64,000 nucleotides of DNA from a bacterium (GTDB lineage: Bacteria; Actinomycetota; Acidimicrobiia; Spongiisociales; Spongiisociaceae). This document shows, in pieces, positions 36,002-45,447 of this stretch (position 1 is the stretch's first letter; each line of letters opens with the position of its first letter). Under the pieces are notes generated by a model that ran no database searches, was not told where the DNA came from, and saw only the letters and a list, made by a program, of their open reading frames with translations. The position numbers and the translations under genes are program-made. The stretch spans positions 87,437-151,436 of the forward strand of contig JAPPHZ010000029.1 of NCBI GenBank assembly GCA_028820935.1, read 5' to 3'.

Positions 36002-37438
36002 GTGACTCTCATAGAGGGGATGAATCGTGCGGTCAGCAGGGAAGAGACGCGGTCGGTGAGGGTGGGTCGAGTCGGTCTGGGCTTGTTGGGCGCGGCCTTG
36101 GCGTCCGTATTCGTTGCGGCGTGTGGGCCAGGGGATGATCCGTCGACGTCGGGGGCTTCAGTCGAGTCGACCCTCGCCTCCGGGACCTCGGCCGGAACGA
36201 CCGCGGTTTCGACCGCGCCGGCCCCGGTTGTCGAGACGGGTCTCGACAGCGTGTCGGCAAACGCGCGTTCCCTCGTCGACAGTTGGCTGTCCGCGGTGTC
36301 GGAGTCGGGTGGCGCGTGGCCGGGTTACGACCTTGGCGACATCCCGACCGTGTTGGTCTCGGTCGACGTCGGCGGGAGGATCGAGGCTGTGGTGGCTTTC
36401 AACCACCCGAGTCCGGACGCTCTGGGGGAGGCGATCCTCGATGTTGAGGTGGACGGCCACCGGGTGGCGGTCGTCGGGGAGCCGGCCGACCCGGAGAGGC
36501 TGCTCTCTCTGGCGCCGTTCGACTTCTTCGCGGACATAGGCGGCGTCCAGACGTACGTGTTGGTAGCCCAGCGGGGAGAGCCGGGCCGCGAGCCGGACGC
36601 GCCGGGGTTCGTGGCGATGGTCGCCCACGAGGGGTTCCACCGGTACCAGTTCGACAACTGGGCCCCCGGCGCAGCCGTCCAGGACGTCGAGGGATACGAC
36701 TTCGGGGCGGAGAACCTCGAGTTGGTCCTGCTCGAGAACCGGATACTGGTCGCTGCCTACCAGGCACGCACGGTGGCGGAAACCGAGCGGCTGGGCCGCC
36801 AGTTCGCGGCGGTACGTGCCGCCCGGCACGAGCGGGATCCCAGGGTTGCACTCGATGAGGAGCAGGAACGTATGGAGGGGTCGGCCCGATGGATCGAGCA
36901 CCGGATGGGCGACGCAATCGGGAACACCTACGCCTCCACCAACCACACCAGCGAACTCGGCTACCTCGATGAGAGCATCGGCGACCCTGGGGCGGTGCTG
37001 GGCAACGTCAAGTCGTTCTTCGGGTTCGGACGTTTCTACAGCAGCGGCGCCACCGTGCTGGCTCTGCTCGAGCGCATCGGTGTGGCCGGCGCCGAGGTTG
37101 CTGAACGGCTCGGGGATGGTGATGCACCTGCCCAGTTGCTGGCACAGCGCATCGCTCCTCTAGGCGACCGCGACCACCTCGTAGCCGCGGCCTGGGCCGA
37201 GCACGATCCGGACGGCCGCCTAGGCGTGGCCGCGGCGGCTCTCGCCGAACTCGCGGCTGGCGAGGGGGAAACCGACTTCGGCGCCGGCGCCGTTCCTGAA
37301 GAGACACTCGGACCCGGTTTCGAGGTCAGCGAAGACCAGATTGCCTGCCTTCAGGACCATGGGCTCGACCTGAGCGCGGACAGCGTCACGATCTCCGACG
37401 ATATCGCGAGTGCCTGTCTCGGCGACTCCGGATCCTGA
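36002..37438 (+). CDS. Lipoprotein with HExxH zinc-peptidase motif, function unknown
   Basis: About 478 residues. A basic N-terminus and hydrophobic core (VGLGLLGAALASVF) end in a lipobox VAAC, followed by a Ser/Thr/Ala-rich linker of about 50 residues, so it should be anchored outside the membrane. Near residue 209 the sequence VAHEGFHRYQ contains HExxH, and GSARWIEHRM about 90 residues later may supply a third ligand. I do not recognise a named family. GTG 36002 and ATG 36020 are both possible starts. It is divergent from the candidate selenoprotein gene across 277 nt containing no other gene. Confidence 0.8.
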   Translation: MTLIEGMNRAVSREETRSVRVGRVGLGLLGAALASVFVAACGPGDDPSTSGASVESTLASGTSAGTTAVSTAPAPVVETGLDSVSANARSLVDSWLSAVSESGGAWPGYDLGDIPTVLVSVDVGGRIEAVVAFNHPSPDALGEAILDVEVDGHRVAVVGEPADPERLLSLAPFDFFADIGGVQTYVLVAQRGEPGREPDAPGFVAMVAHEGFHRYQFDNWAPGAAVQDVEGYDFGAENLELVLLENRILVAAYQARTVAETERLGRQFAAVRAARHERDPRVALDEEQERMEGSARWIEHRMGDAIGNTYASTNHTSELGYLDESIGDPGAVLGNVKSFFGFGRFYSSGATVLALLERIGVAGAEVAERLGDGDAPAQLLAQRIAPLGDRDHLVAAAWAEHDPDGRLGVAAAALAELAAGEGETDFGAGAVPEETLGPGFEVSEDQIACLQDHGLDLSADSVTISDDIASACLGDSGS

Positions 37439-37460
37439 GCGGCCCGTTACCCGCGGCAGC

Positions 37461-37475
37461 CTCCCGGTCCGGGAG
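37461..37475 (+). terminator. Short GC-rich hairpin after the lipoprotein gene
   Basis: CTCCCGG-T-CCGGGAG is a perfect inverted repeat 22 nt past the stop. It lacks a T-run, so it is only a possible terminator. Confidence 0.4.
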
Positions 37476-37607
37476 AAGCGGCCCTCCCGGCGAGCCGGCC
37501 GATCCTTCCTTGGGCCCAAAACTTTGGCGCGGCCCGCCGCAATGGGCTATTTTTTCTGAAGCGGGCAGAACGAGCTCGAAGCTTTGACCGATCGAAGGAG
37601 GTCGCTT

Positions 37608-38978
37608 TTGGTACCGAAGTCCAACCGCCCCCACGAATTCACCCGCCGCCAGTTTCTTGGCGGAGGCTCCGCGCTTATGGCCTTCGCCGCCATGGGAGGC
37701 CTGTCCGCGTTAGTGGCCGCCTGCGGTGGGGGTGATCCGATCGATGAGGGCGCCGAGCCCGGTACCGACTTCACCGGCTCGTTGGGCGTCCTGATCGGAA
37801 CCCACATGGATCCGGTCAAGGCTCTGCTCGAGCAGCACCAGGCTTCGGTGGGGTTCGCTCCCACCATCGAGGAGGTCACCACACCCGACCTCCGGAGCAA
37901 GCTCACCACCTCCTTCCTGGCGCAGAGCTCCCCGTGGGACGCGGTCTTCGTCACCGCCGAGCTCGGAGCCGAGCTGGGCACGCGAGGCTGGCTGACCAAC
38001 GCCAGCATCTTCATGGACGACAACGTCCGGACCGAGTCCGACCTCCTGACTCGGGGTCTGGGAGCGGTCGAACTGGGTGACAATACCCTGGCGGCGCCCT
38101 GGACCATGGGAAGCCAGCTCCTCCATTGGAACAAGCAGATGATGGAGCAGGCGGGTCTCGATCCGGATGCTCCGACCAACTGGCATGCCACTCCCAATTC
38201 CTGGGATACCTTCGTGGAGTACGCCAAGGCCATGACCGGCGAGCGGGACGGCACCCAGTACTACGGCTACACGGACGCCTGGGCCGGTGCCCATGTCCTC
38301 TGGACGTGGGGTGGGATGCTCAACATGCATGGCGGTAGCTTCCTGGACGAGGAGCAACAGCCCAACTGGAATTCCGAGGAAGGTGTGGAGGCTCTGCAGA
38401 AGCTCTACGACCTCTTGCATACCCACCAGGTGGTCGATCCGGCCGTCACCACCTATACGTGGGTGTTCGACGCCACTCCTGGGTTCTTCGAGGGCACTCG
38501 GGGCATGTTCATCTCCTGGCCGTTCGTGGCGGGAGTTGCGGCCATTCCGGAGGCCTCGCAGATCGCAGGTCACAGCGCCTTCGCCCCCAACCCGGCGGTG
38601 GTCACCAGCGGTTCGGTGGACGGATCCGAGTTCTTCGGCGTGCCGGTTTACGCCGAGAACAAGGACGAGGCTTGGCGCCTGCTCGAGTTCATCACTTCCC
38701 GCGAAGGCCAGCGGGTCGTGGCCATGGGCGGATGGGGATCCATCTACTCGGGCGTGCTGCAGGAGCCGGACATCGTGGAGGCCTTCCCGTTCTACCCGGC
38801 TCTTGCCAAGGCATACGAGTATCCGGTGGACGGCGGGTGGTCCGAGGATCGTCCCCGCTGGACCCAGATGCTGGCCGACGAGATCCATGAGGTACTGGCC
38901 GGCAACAAGTCTCCCAAGCAGGCGCTGGACGACGCGGCCGCAGCCGCCAACGCGGCCCGGAGGCAGGACGAGGAGTAG
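37608..38978 (+). CDS. Sugar-type ABC transporter solute-binding lipoprotein (family 1), Tat-exported
   Basis: About 456 residues. The N-terminus carries a twin-arginine motif (TRRQFLGGG), a hydrophobic core and a lipobox LVAAC, so export is predicted by Tat with lipid anchoring. The body is a family 1 extracellular binding protein with NTLAAPWTMGSQLLHWNK, a ligand-cleft block typical of carbohydrate or polyol binders. Start TTG 37608 is chosen because AAGGAGG lies 6 nt upstream; TTG 37584 has none. Two permease genes follow, but no ATPase gene is in this cluster, so it may use a shared MsmX/UgpC-type ATPase encoded elsewhere. Confidence 0.9.
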   Translation: MVPKSNRPHEFTRRQFLGGGSALMAFAAMGGLSALVAACGGGDPIDEGAEPGTDFTGSLGVLIGTHMDPVKALLEQHQASVGFAPTIEEVTTPDLRSKLTTSFLAQSSPWDAVFVTAELGAELGTRGWLTNASIFMDDNVRTESDLLTRGLGAVELGDNTLAAPWTMGSQLLHWNKQMMEQAGLDPDAPTNWHATPNSWDTFVEYAKAMTGERDGTQYYGYTDAWAGAHVLWTWGGMLNMHGGSFLDEEQQPNWNSEEGVEALQKLYDLLHTHQVVDPAVTTYTWVFDATPGFFEGTRGMFISWPFVAGVAAIPEASQIAGHSAFAPNPAVVTSGSVDGSEFFGVPVYAENKDEAWRLLEFITSREGQRVVAMGGWGSIYSGVLQEPDIVEAFPFYPALAKAYEYPVDGGWSEDRPRWTQMLADEIHEVLAGNKSPKQALDDAAAAANAARRQDEE

Positions 38979-38999
38979 ACTCTCGCTCCTCCTCACGAC

Positions 39000-39926
39000 A
39001 TGACTGGAGAAGTCCGGGCGGAGGAAACAATCCGGACAGGAAATCGCCGGGGTCGCCGGGCAGCAATTGCCCTGGTGGCCCCGGCGGTGTTGCTCGTGGC
39101 CGGCGTGTACGCCTACCCGGCCATCACCACGGTCGCATACAGCCTGTCGGACATCGACCTTTCCCCCCGGTTCCGGATCGTCCGGTTTACCGGCCTCGAC
39201 AACTTCTTCAACCAGCTCGGGAGCGGGGCGTTCTGGGAGTCCACCTGGACGACCCTCTACTTCGGGGTGATGCTCTGCCTGGTCACGGTGGTCCTTTCGT
39301 TCGCCATCGCCCTCCTGCTCAACAAGACGTTCCTGGGACGGGGCCTGGTCCGGGTGACCGTGCTCCTGCCCTGGGCGGTCCCGCCGGTGGCCTCCGGGGT
39401 GCTCTGGGTGCAGATGTTCCACGCCGAGTTCGGCTTTCTCAACGGGCTGATCAGAGCGTTCGGCGGGGAGGGGGACATCATCTGGCTCGGTGGGCAGACC
39501 ATTGCCCTGCATTCGGTGTTGATCGCCGAGGTGTGGCGCTGGATTCCCTTCGCCACCATCTTCCTGCTGGCCGGCCTCCAGATCGTCCCCCGAACCGTCA
39601 AGGAGGCCGCCGCCATCGATGGCGCTGGATCGTGGCGGACGCTGCGGCACATAACGCTGCCGCTCATGCTCCCGGTCGTCATACCGGTGGTGATCTTCCT
39701 GTTCGTCTGGGCGATGAAGGTGTTCGACACCATCTTCGTTCTCACCAGGGGAGGACCCAGCCGGGCCACTACCACCCTGAACTTCCTGGTCTACCGTCAA
39801 GGCTTCGAGCAGTTCGACTTCGGGAGTGCCGCGGCGACGGCCTATCTTCTCTCGGCGCTGACTGTGCTGGCCATCGCCGGGCTGGGCTGGATGCTGCTCC
39901 GTGCCCGAAGGCTGGCGGGGGCGTGA
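39000..39926 (+). CDS. Sugar-type ABC transporter permease, MalF/UgpA-like
   Basis: A 308-residue permease with six predicted membrane helices. The first (LVAPAVLLVAGVYAYPAI) is followed by the FTGLDNFFNQL segment typical of UgpA-type proteins, and the EAA motif appears as VKEAAAIDGAGSWRTLRHITLPLM. It lies 21 nt after the binding-protein gene and overlaps or abuts the second permease. Confidence 0.93.
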   Translation: MTGEVRAEETIRTGNRRGRRAAIALVAPAVLLVAGVYAYPAITTVAYSLSDIDLSPRFRIVRFTGLDNFFNQLGSGAFWESTWTTLYFGVMLCLVTVVLSFAIALLLNKTFLGRGLVRVTVLLPWAVPPVASGVLWVQMFHAEFGFLNGLIRAFGGEGDIIWLGGQTIALHSVLIAEVWRWIPFATIFLLAGLQIVPRTVKEAAAIDGAGSWRTLRHITLPLMLPVVIPVVIFLFVWAMKVFDTIFVLTRGGPSRATTTLNFLVYRQGFEQFDFGSAAATAYLLSALTVLAIAGLGWMLLRARRLAGA

Positions 39927-39928
39927 CC

Positions 39929-40771
39929 ATGGTCGTCACCGCTCCGGCCCGAGCCGTCCGCCGGGCTATGACCTACGTCGGGGCGGCGGTGGTGCTCATC
40001 GTGATGGCGTTCCCGCTCTACGGGATAATCCTGACCAGCACCCAGACCGAGCGTGACATCCGCTCGGCTGACGTGGCGTTCATCCCCACCTACATCACCA
40101 CCGAGCACTACACCCGGATCTTCTCCGCCTCCTCCGGCGTTCCGGTCGCCGAGTCGATGATCAACAGCCTGATCGTGGCGATCGCGACCGCCGTGGTGAC
40201 TGTGGCCATCGCGGTGCCCGCTGCATACGCCCTAAACCGCATGCGTGTTCCGGGCCGCCGCCTGATCCTGGGCGGTTTCGCGGCCATCTACGTGTTGCCC
40301 ACGCTGCTCTTCATCATGCCGCTCTTCATCACGGTGGTGCAGCTGGGCCTGCGCGATACCTACGTCGGCCTGGTTTTGCCCTACGTCGCCTTCACGCTCC
40401 CGTTCATGGTCTGGATCATGGGTTCGTTCGTCCGGGCCATCCCGGTCTCGGTGGAGGAGATGGCCCTGATCGACGGCGCCGGCCTGCCCCAGCTGATCTT
40501 CCGCATCGTCCTGCCGCTGCTCAGACCCGGTATCTTCGCCGGGTTGCTCCTGGGGTTCGTCCTGGCCTGGGTGGAGTTCCTGACCCCGCTGCTCTTCACG
40601 TCCCACCTGTCGATGCTCACCGTCACGCTGGGCCTGTTCCGCTCTACGATGGATATCGAGATCGGCCAGCTGGCGGCGGCCACCGTGATGACCGCTCTGC
40701 CGGTGATCCTCATCACGGCCTTCTTCCAGCGGAACATCACCGAGGTCATCACCGCGGGTGTGGAACGATGA
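39929..40771 (+). CDS. Sugar-type ABC transporter permease, MalG/UgpE-like
   Basis: About 280 residues with six membrane helices, an early MAFPLYGIILTSTQTERD segment, the AYALNRMRVPGRR loop and an EAA motif VEEMALIDGAGLPQLIFRIV. GTG 39923 (overlapping the upstream TGA) or ATG 39929 may be the start. It completes the membrane part of the importer; hydrolase and oxidoreductase genes follow. Confidence 0.92.
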   Translation: MVVTAPARAVRRAMTYVGAAVVLIVMAFPLYGIILTSTQTERDIRSADVAFIPTYITTEHYTRIFSASSGVPVAESMINSLIVAIATAVVTVAIAVPAAYALNRMRVPGRRLILGGFAAIYVLPTLLFIMPLFITVVQLGLRDTYVGLVLPYVAFTLPFMVWIMGSFVRAIPVSVEEMALIDGAGLPQLIFRIVLPLLRPGIFAGLLLGFVLAWVEFLTPLLFTSHLSMLTVTLGLFRSTMDIEIGQLAAATVMTALPVILITAFFQRNITEVITAGVER

Positions 40772-40817
40772 GACGCCGGTCCGGCCGGTCCGATCCGAAC
40801 GAAGGGAGGCAGGGTAG

Positions 40818-41585
40818 ATGCCGAACCAGATAGACGTGGTTATACAGCCGGTGGTGCTGAGGTTCAGCCTGCTGGACGACGAGGTGGTGTACCACTTCGC
40901 GGCCGACACCGACGCGGTGCTGGACCGCATGGAGCGGATGATGGGCATCGACCCGGCCGAGTCCAGCCTGTTCGACTCCAACCTGGGCTTCCTGCCGGTG
41001 TCCACGACCGTGCTGGTCCGGGGCCCGAAGACCGTCTTGGTGGACCCGGGCAACCATCACACCGGTTTCTACGGCCAACTCGGTATCGGCCTGGCCCGTT
41101 TCGGGGTCACCCCTGCCGATATCGACTACGTGGTTTGCACCCACTGCCACCACGACCATATGGGCAGCGCCTTCCGGATTCCGGGCGCCGATCTGGTGAT
41201 GGGCCAGGGCGAGGTGGACTTCTGCGAGGAGATCTACGGGCCGGAGGAGACCGAGCGGCGGCTGGCGGTCATGGGAGATCTGATCGAGGTGCCGCGCGGC
41301 GGCGAGCTGGAGATCATGCCCGGCCTGGTGGCGATCTCGACCCCGGGCCACACGCCGGGTCACATCAGCGTGATGGCCGAGTCGGAGTCGGGGGAGCGGG
41401 TGCTGGTGGCCGGTGACACGGTCATGACCCGCCGCGAGTACTCGGAGCGGGCCTTCTCGCACTGGTATACCGACGACCAACTCCGGGGGCTGAACGCCAG
41501 CCTCGACCGGCTCCAGTCGTTGGCGCCCACCCGGGTGATGCCCGGCCACGACCGGGTCTTCGCTCCGGCCGGAGCTCTGTCGTGA
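40818..41585 (+). CDS. MBL-fold hydrolase, N-acyl-homoserine-lactonase-like
   Basis: A 255-residue metallo-beta-lactamase-fold protein with the dinuclear zinc motif HCHHDH (residues 109-114), the TPGHTPGH histidine site and a late PGHDRVF histidine. AiiA-type lactonases share this pattern, but in a catabolic operon it could open another lactone or cyclic ester. GGGAGGCAGGG precedes ATG 40818. It overlaps the next gene by 4 nt (GTGA). Confidence 0.88.
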   Translation: MPNQIDVVIQPVVLRFSLLDDEVVYHFAADTDAVLDRMERMMGIDPAESSLFDSNLGFLPVSTTVLVRGPKTVLVDPGNHHTGFYGQLGIGLARFGVTPADIDYVVCTHCHHDHMGSAFRIPGADLVMGQGEVDFCEEIYGPEETERRLAVMGDLIEVPRGGELEIMPGLVAISTPGHTPGHISVMAESESGERVLVAGDTVMTRREYSERAFSHWYTDDQLRGLNASLDRLQSLAPTRVMPGHDRVFAPAGALS

Positions 41586-42592
41586 ACCGGCTGCGCGCCG
41601 CGGTTGTCGGGACGGGGATGATCGGCTCGCTCCACGCCCGCATCTATGCCGAGCATCCGCTGGCCGAGCTGGTGGGGGTGGTAGACGCCAACGCGGAGGC
41701 GGCCCGCACGGTGGGGGAGCAGCTCGGCGTGCCCTGGTTCACCGATGTCGCCGACCTGCTGGAGCGATGCGATCTCTCCGCCGCGTCCGTCTCCGTGCCG
41801 GAGCACCATCGCTATCCGATCGCCATGGAACTGGCGAGGGCCGGAAAGCACCTGTTGCTGGAGAAGCCCTTGGCGCCCTCGCTGGCCGGCGCGGACCGCC
41901 TGATCACGGATCTCGAGAAGACCGGGGTGTTGACGATGGTCAACTTCATCCTGCGCTTCGATCCTCGCTACTCGGAGGCCAAGGCGGCGGTCGCCTCAGG
42001 GCGCATGGGTGATGTCCACACCATCTTCGCGCGCCGGCGCGGTTCGTCCCTGGGCGCCGACATCTACGGTGTCTGGACCGATCTCCTGATCTCCACCGGC
42101 ATCCATGACCTGGACGTGATGGCCTGGCTGGCGGATTCCCCGGTTACCAGGGTTTATGCGGAGACCATCTCCCGCCGGTCGGCCCCGTACGGCCACGATG
42201 ACGCGGCCATGGTCCTGGTGCGGTTCGAGAACGGGGTCATCGGCTCGCTCGAGATCAGCTGGGTGCTACCGCCCACCATCCCGGCGCTGCTGGACGCGTC
42301 CCTCCAGTTGGTCGGGACCGGGGGAGGGGTGTTCGTGGACGGATCGAATCACGGCCTGGCGATAGTGGACCGCGAGGGCTTCACACATCCCGACCTGACC
42401 CATTGGCCGGTGAGCCGCGACCAGGTGAGTGGCGATCTGGCAGGCTCGCTGGATCACTTCATCCGGGCGGTGCTGGATGGTCGTCCTCCGGAGGTGACGC
42501 TTGCTATGGCCCGTAACGCCCACGCCATCGTGGACGCGGCCAAGCGCTCGGCGGAGTCGAACCAGCCGGTGTCGCTCACGCCACCGGGCTGA
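41582..42592 (+). CDS. Gfo/Idh/MocA family oxidoreductase
   Basis: A 336-residue dehydrogenase with the N-terminal Rossmann motif VVGTGMIGSLHA, the family EKPLAPS motif near residue 95 (lysine catalytic in most members) and GIHDLDVMAWL in the substrate domain. Typical substrates are sugars, inositols and similar polyols, with NAD(P). GTG start coupled to the upstream stop. It fits catabolism of the ligand taken up by the adjacent importer. Confidence 0.92.
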   Translation: MNRLRAAVVGTGMIGSLHARIYAEHPLAELVGVVDANAEAARTVGEQLGVPWFTDVADLLERCDLSAASVSVPEHHRYPIAMELARAGKHLLLEKPLAPSLAGADRLITDLEKTGVLTMVNFILRFDPRYSEAKAAVASGRMGDVHTIFARRRGSSLGADIYGVWTDLLISTGIHDLDVMAWLADSPVTRVYAETISRRSAPYGHDDAAMVLVRFENGVIGSLEISWVLPPTIPALLDASLQLVGTGGGVFVDGSNHGLAIVDREGFTHPDLTHWPVSRDQVSGDLAGSLDHFIRAVLDGRPPEVTLAMARNAHAIVDAAKRSAESNQPVSLTPPG

Positions 42593-42607
42593 TCGCGGGA
42601 TAGACAC

Positions 42608-44071
42608 GTGGCGGGTCCCCGCATCGGGGTGGCGTCCCTGGTCCAGGAGACCAACACCTTCAGTCCCAAGCCGACCGTCCGGGAGGACTACACCATCCTG
42701 GCGGGCGAGGACGCGCTCCGGACCCTGGCCGGAACCAACACGGAGTTCGCCGGAGCGGTAGCCGGGCTCGAAGCGCTGGGCGCCGAGGTGGCCCCGCTGC
42801 TGGCGGCGTGGGCGCTTCCATCGGGTCGGGTGACGGACGACACGTTCGAGTACGTTGCCGGGCTGCTCGACCGCGCGCTGGCCCGAGCCCTGCCGCTCGA
42901 CGGGCTGGTGCTCTCACTCCACGGTGCGATGGTGGCGGGATCGATCTTCGACGCCGACGCGGCCTTGATCGAGGTGGCGCGCCGCCGGATCGGGTCCGTT
43001 CCGCTCGGGGTCTGCCTGGACCTCCACGCCAACGTGACGGAACGGATGGTCGAGCTCGCCGACATCATGGTCGGGTACCACACCGAGCCGCATGTCGACA
43101 TGGCTTCGACGGGTGAGCGGATCGCCCGCCTGGTGGTCAAGACCGTCCCGGGCGAGGTAGTGCCGGCCATAGCCCTGGCCAAGCGGCCCATGCTGGTCCC
43201 GGCGGAGGGCATGCGAACCGATATCGGGCCCATGTCGGAGGTTCGAAGCCTGGCCGACTACCGAACCGAGGGCGCCGTCCTGGACGTGTCGTTGTTCCCG
43301 GTCCAACCCTGGCTCGATGTTCCCGAACTCGGTCTGGGCGTGCTGGTGGTCACCGACGGCGACCTGGCGGGCGCCGGCTTGCTGGCCGAGCAGCTCGCCG
43401 AGGAGGTGTGGCGCAGGCGCGACCGGATGACCACGCCCCGCCTTATGACTCCCGAGGACGCCTTCCGGGCGGTCCGGGAATCGGACAGCCGCCCCTTCGT
43501 TATGGCCCATACAGCTGACTGCCCGACCGCCGGGTCGCCGGGGGACGACCCCGTGATGGTGACCGAGGCGGCCCGCCACGCCCCCGATCTGGTCGTGCTC
43601 CACTCGGTCCTCGATCCCGAGGCCTCCCACCGGTGCCACAGCGAGGTGGGAGAGCGGGTCCGAATCGTGGTGGGGGGCGCTTTCGAGGAATCTGTGGTTC
43701 CAGTCGAGGTTGAAGGCGTTGTCACCGCGGCCGGTTCGGGCGCCTACCGGCTCACCGGCCGGTCCTTCACAGGCAGGGAGGCGTCGATGGGCGACTGGGC
43801 GGTCATCGCCACCGGTAACCATCACCTGCTCGTCAGTTCGGCCCCTTCGATCACCGCCGATCCCGCCACCTGGCGGCATGCCGGGCTGGAGCCTGATCTG
43901 GCGGATGTTCTGATCGTGCGGTCCTGCAGCGACTACCGGGCCAACTTCCCCGGATCGGCGCCGGAGGCCGTCACCCTCGACCTCCCCGGTCCGAGCACCC
44001 CCAGGCTGGAGAAACTGGACTTCAGGCACGCGCCGAGACCCCTGTACCCGCACGACCGGGCGGCGATGTGA
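42608..44071 (+). CDS. mlrC-like: M81 family metallopeptidase, microcystinase C (MlrC)-like
   Basis: A 487-residue protein with the MlrC N-terminus RIGVASLVQETNTFSP, metal-ligand regions LSLHGAMVAGS and CLDLHANVT, and GYHTEPHVDMA. M81 enzymes are zinc peptidases first known from microcystin breakdown, but most homologues act on unknown small amides. It starts at GTG 42608, 15 nt after the oxidoreductase gene, and overlaps the M20 gene by 4 nt, suggesting sequential amide hydrolysis. Confidence 0.9.
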   Translation: MAGPRIGVASLVQETNTFSPKPTVREDYTILAGEDALRTLAGTNTEFAGAVAGLEALGAEVAPLLAAWALPSGRVTDDTFEYVAGLLDRALARALPLDGLVLSLHGAMVAGSIFDADAALIEVARRRIGSVPLGVCLDLHANVTERMVELADIMVGYHTEPHVDMASTGERIARLVVKTVPGEVVPAIALAKRPMLVPAEGMRTDIGPMSEVRSLADYRTEGAVLDVSLFPVQPWLDVPELGLGVLVVTDGDLAGAGLLAEQLAEEVWRRRDRMTTPRLMTPEDAFRAVRESDSRPFVMAHTADCPTAGSPGDDPVMVTEAARHAPDLVVLHSVLDPEASHRCHSEVGERVRIVVGGAFEESVVPVEVEGVVTAAGSGAYRLTGRSFTGREASMGDWAVIATGNHHLLVSSAPSITADPATWRHAGLEPDLADVLIVRSCSDYRANFPGSAPEAVTLDLPGPSTPRLEKLDFRHAPRPLYPHDRAAM

Positions 44072-45333
44072 CGGACTCGGCATCGGGTACCAGGAGCGCT
44101 CCGGCGTTCGCCGAACAGGAGGTGGTGGCCTTCCTCAAGGCCACCGCGGACGAGCAGCTGGCCTTCGCCCGCCGCCTCATCGCCACCCCCAGCCCCACGC
44201 CACCCGGCGACGAACGCGCAGTTGCCGATCTGGTCCGGGAGAAGCTGGCGGAGCTAGGGGTCCGGGAAATCACCGTGCTGAGCGCCGAGCCCTCCCGCCC
44301 CAACCTGATGGTTCGCATTCCCGGCCACGGCCCCGGCAAGACCCTGATCCTGTCCGGTCACCTTGACACCAAGCCCCCGGGCGACCTGTCCCGCTGGCGG
44401 GTCTATCCGTACGACGTGGCCGTCTTCGGCGGTGTCCTTCACGGCCTGGGATCGGGAGACATGAAGGCCGCCCTCGCCGCCATGGTCTACGCCGGAGCGG
44501 CGCTGGCCCGGGTCGGCGGCTGGTCCGGAGAACTGGACCTGGTCCTTACCGCGGACGAGGAGGGGGGTTCGGCCCTGGGCTCGAAGTGGCTCGCCGAGCA
44601 GGGTCACCTGGAGGCTGACGCCGCCATCATCGGCGAGCCGTGCGGCGTGACCAGGGAATGGGAGAGCATCGGGGTCGTCTCCCGGGGGTCCGCCCTCTTC
44701 GACATCGAGGTGGTGGGAACCCAGATGCATTCCAGCGTGTCCGACCGCTTCGACCCGGTCAATGCCACCGTGGAGATGGCCTGGCTGATCGCCAAGATGC
44801 ATGAGGAACTGCTCGACCGCCTCACCTACCGGCCCCACCCCCTCGATGGCACGCGGCCGACCGTGAGCATCGGGGTGATGGTCGAAGGAGGGGTCTTCTA
44901 CGGGGTGTACCCGGGCAACGCCCGGTTCTCCTCGGACATCCGGCTGGTGCCGGGCATGACCGAGGAGAGCATCACAGCCGACCTGGAGGGCTTCCTGGAC
45001 CGGGCCATGGCCGAGAATCCTCGCCTCGACGCCACGCTGAAGATGGTGGGCTGCAGCGAGGCCACCGAGATCCCGTCCGAGCACCCGGCTGTGACCGCCC
45101 TCCAGCACGCCTCCCGCCGCGTGCTCGGCAGGCGTGTGGAACCGGCTGTCTTCCCGGGCGCCACCGACGCGCTCAGCTTCCAGGGCATCGCCGGCATCCC
45201 CACGGTGGCCGCCTTCGGACCCGGTCTGGTGCCACGGGCGCACGCCCCCAACGAACGCCTGGCCATGTACGGCGTCAACCAGGCCGCCCGTATCTACGCC
45301 CTTGCCGCCCTGCGCTTTCTAGCTAGTTCCTAG
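44068..45333 (+). CDS. M20 family metallopeptidase (ArgE/DapE-like)
   Basis: A 421-residue zinc amidohydrolase: metal-site blocks LSGHLDTKPP, GSGDMKAALA, and catalytic-glutamate TADEEGG, with a dimerisation domain containing SRGSALFDIEV. M20 enzymes remove acyl groups or cleave dipeptides. GTG 44068 overlaps the MlrC stop. Last gene of the coupled run from 40818. Confidence 0.92.
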   Translation: MTDSASGTRSAPAFAEQEVVAFLKATADEQLAFARRLIATPSPTPPGDERAVADLVREKLAELGVREITVLSAEPSRPNLMVRIPGHGPGKTLILSGHLDTKPPGDLSRWRVYPYDVAVFGGVLHGLGSGDMKAALAAMVYAGAALARVGGWSGELDLVLTADEEGGSALGSKWLAEQGHLEADAAIIGEPCGVTREWESIGVVSRGSALFDIEVVGTQMHSSVSDRFDPVNATVEMAWLIAKMHEELLDRLTYRPHPLDGTRPTVSIGVMVEGGVFYGVYPGNARFSSDIRLVPGMTEESITADLEGFLDRAMAENPRLDATLKMVGCSEATEIPSEHPAVTALQHASRRVLGRRVEPAVFPGATDALSFQGIAGIPTVAAFGPGLVPRAHAPNERLAMYGVNQAARIYALAALRFLASS

Positions 45334-45350
45334 TTGTTAGTTGCTAGCTG
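45319..45350. repeat. CTAGTT-rich low-complexity tract
   Basis: CTAGCTAGTTCCTAGTTG followed by TTAGTTGCTAGC at the end of the M20 gene and into the gap. It resembles, in the opposite sense, the tract at 28916-28985. The remaining gap to 45447 shows nothing else. Confidence 0.5.
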
Positions 45351-45447
45351 ATACTGGCTTCCACTGGCCACTGATCGGCCGACGGTTTGAGCCGGACTGT
45401 CATGCGGTGTACGGTGCCGCGGGTATCGCGAGTGAGGGGTCTTGGGT

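Noticed and set aside
37710..39800. A 696-codon open frame on the minus strand opposite the binding-protein and permease genes
   Set aside because: High-GC antisense shadow: no start signal, no recognisable domain, Gly/Arg/His-rich composition, and the plus-strand genes are clear.
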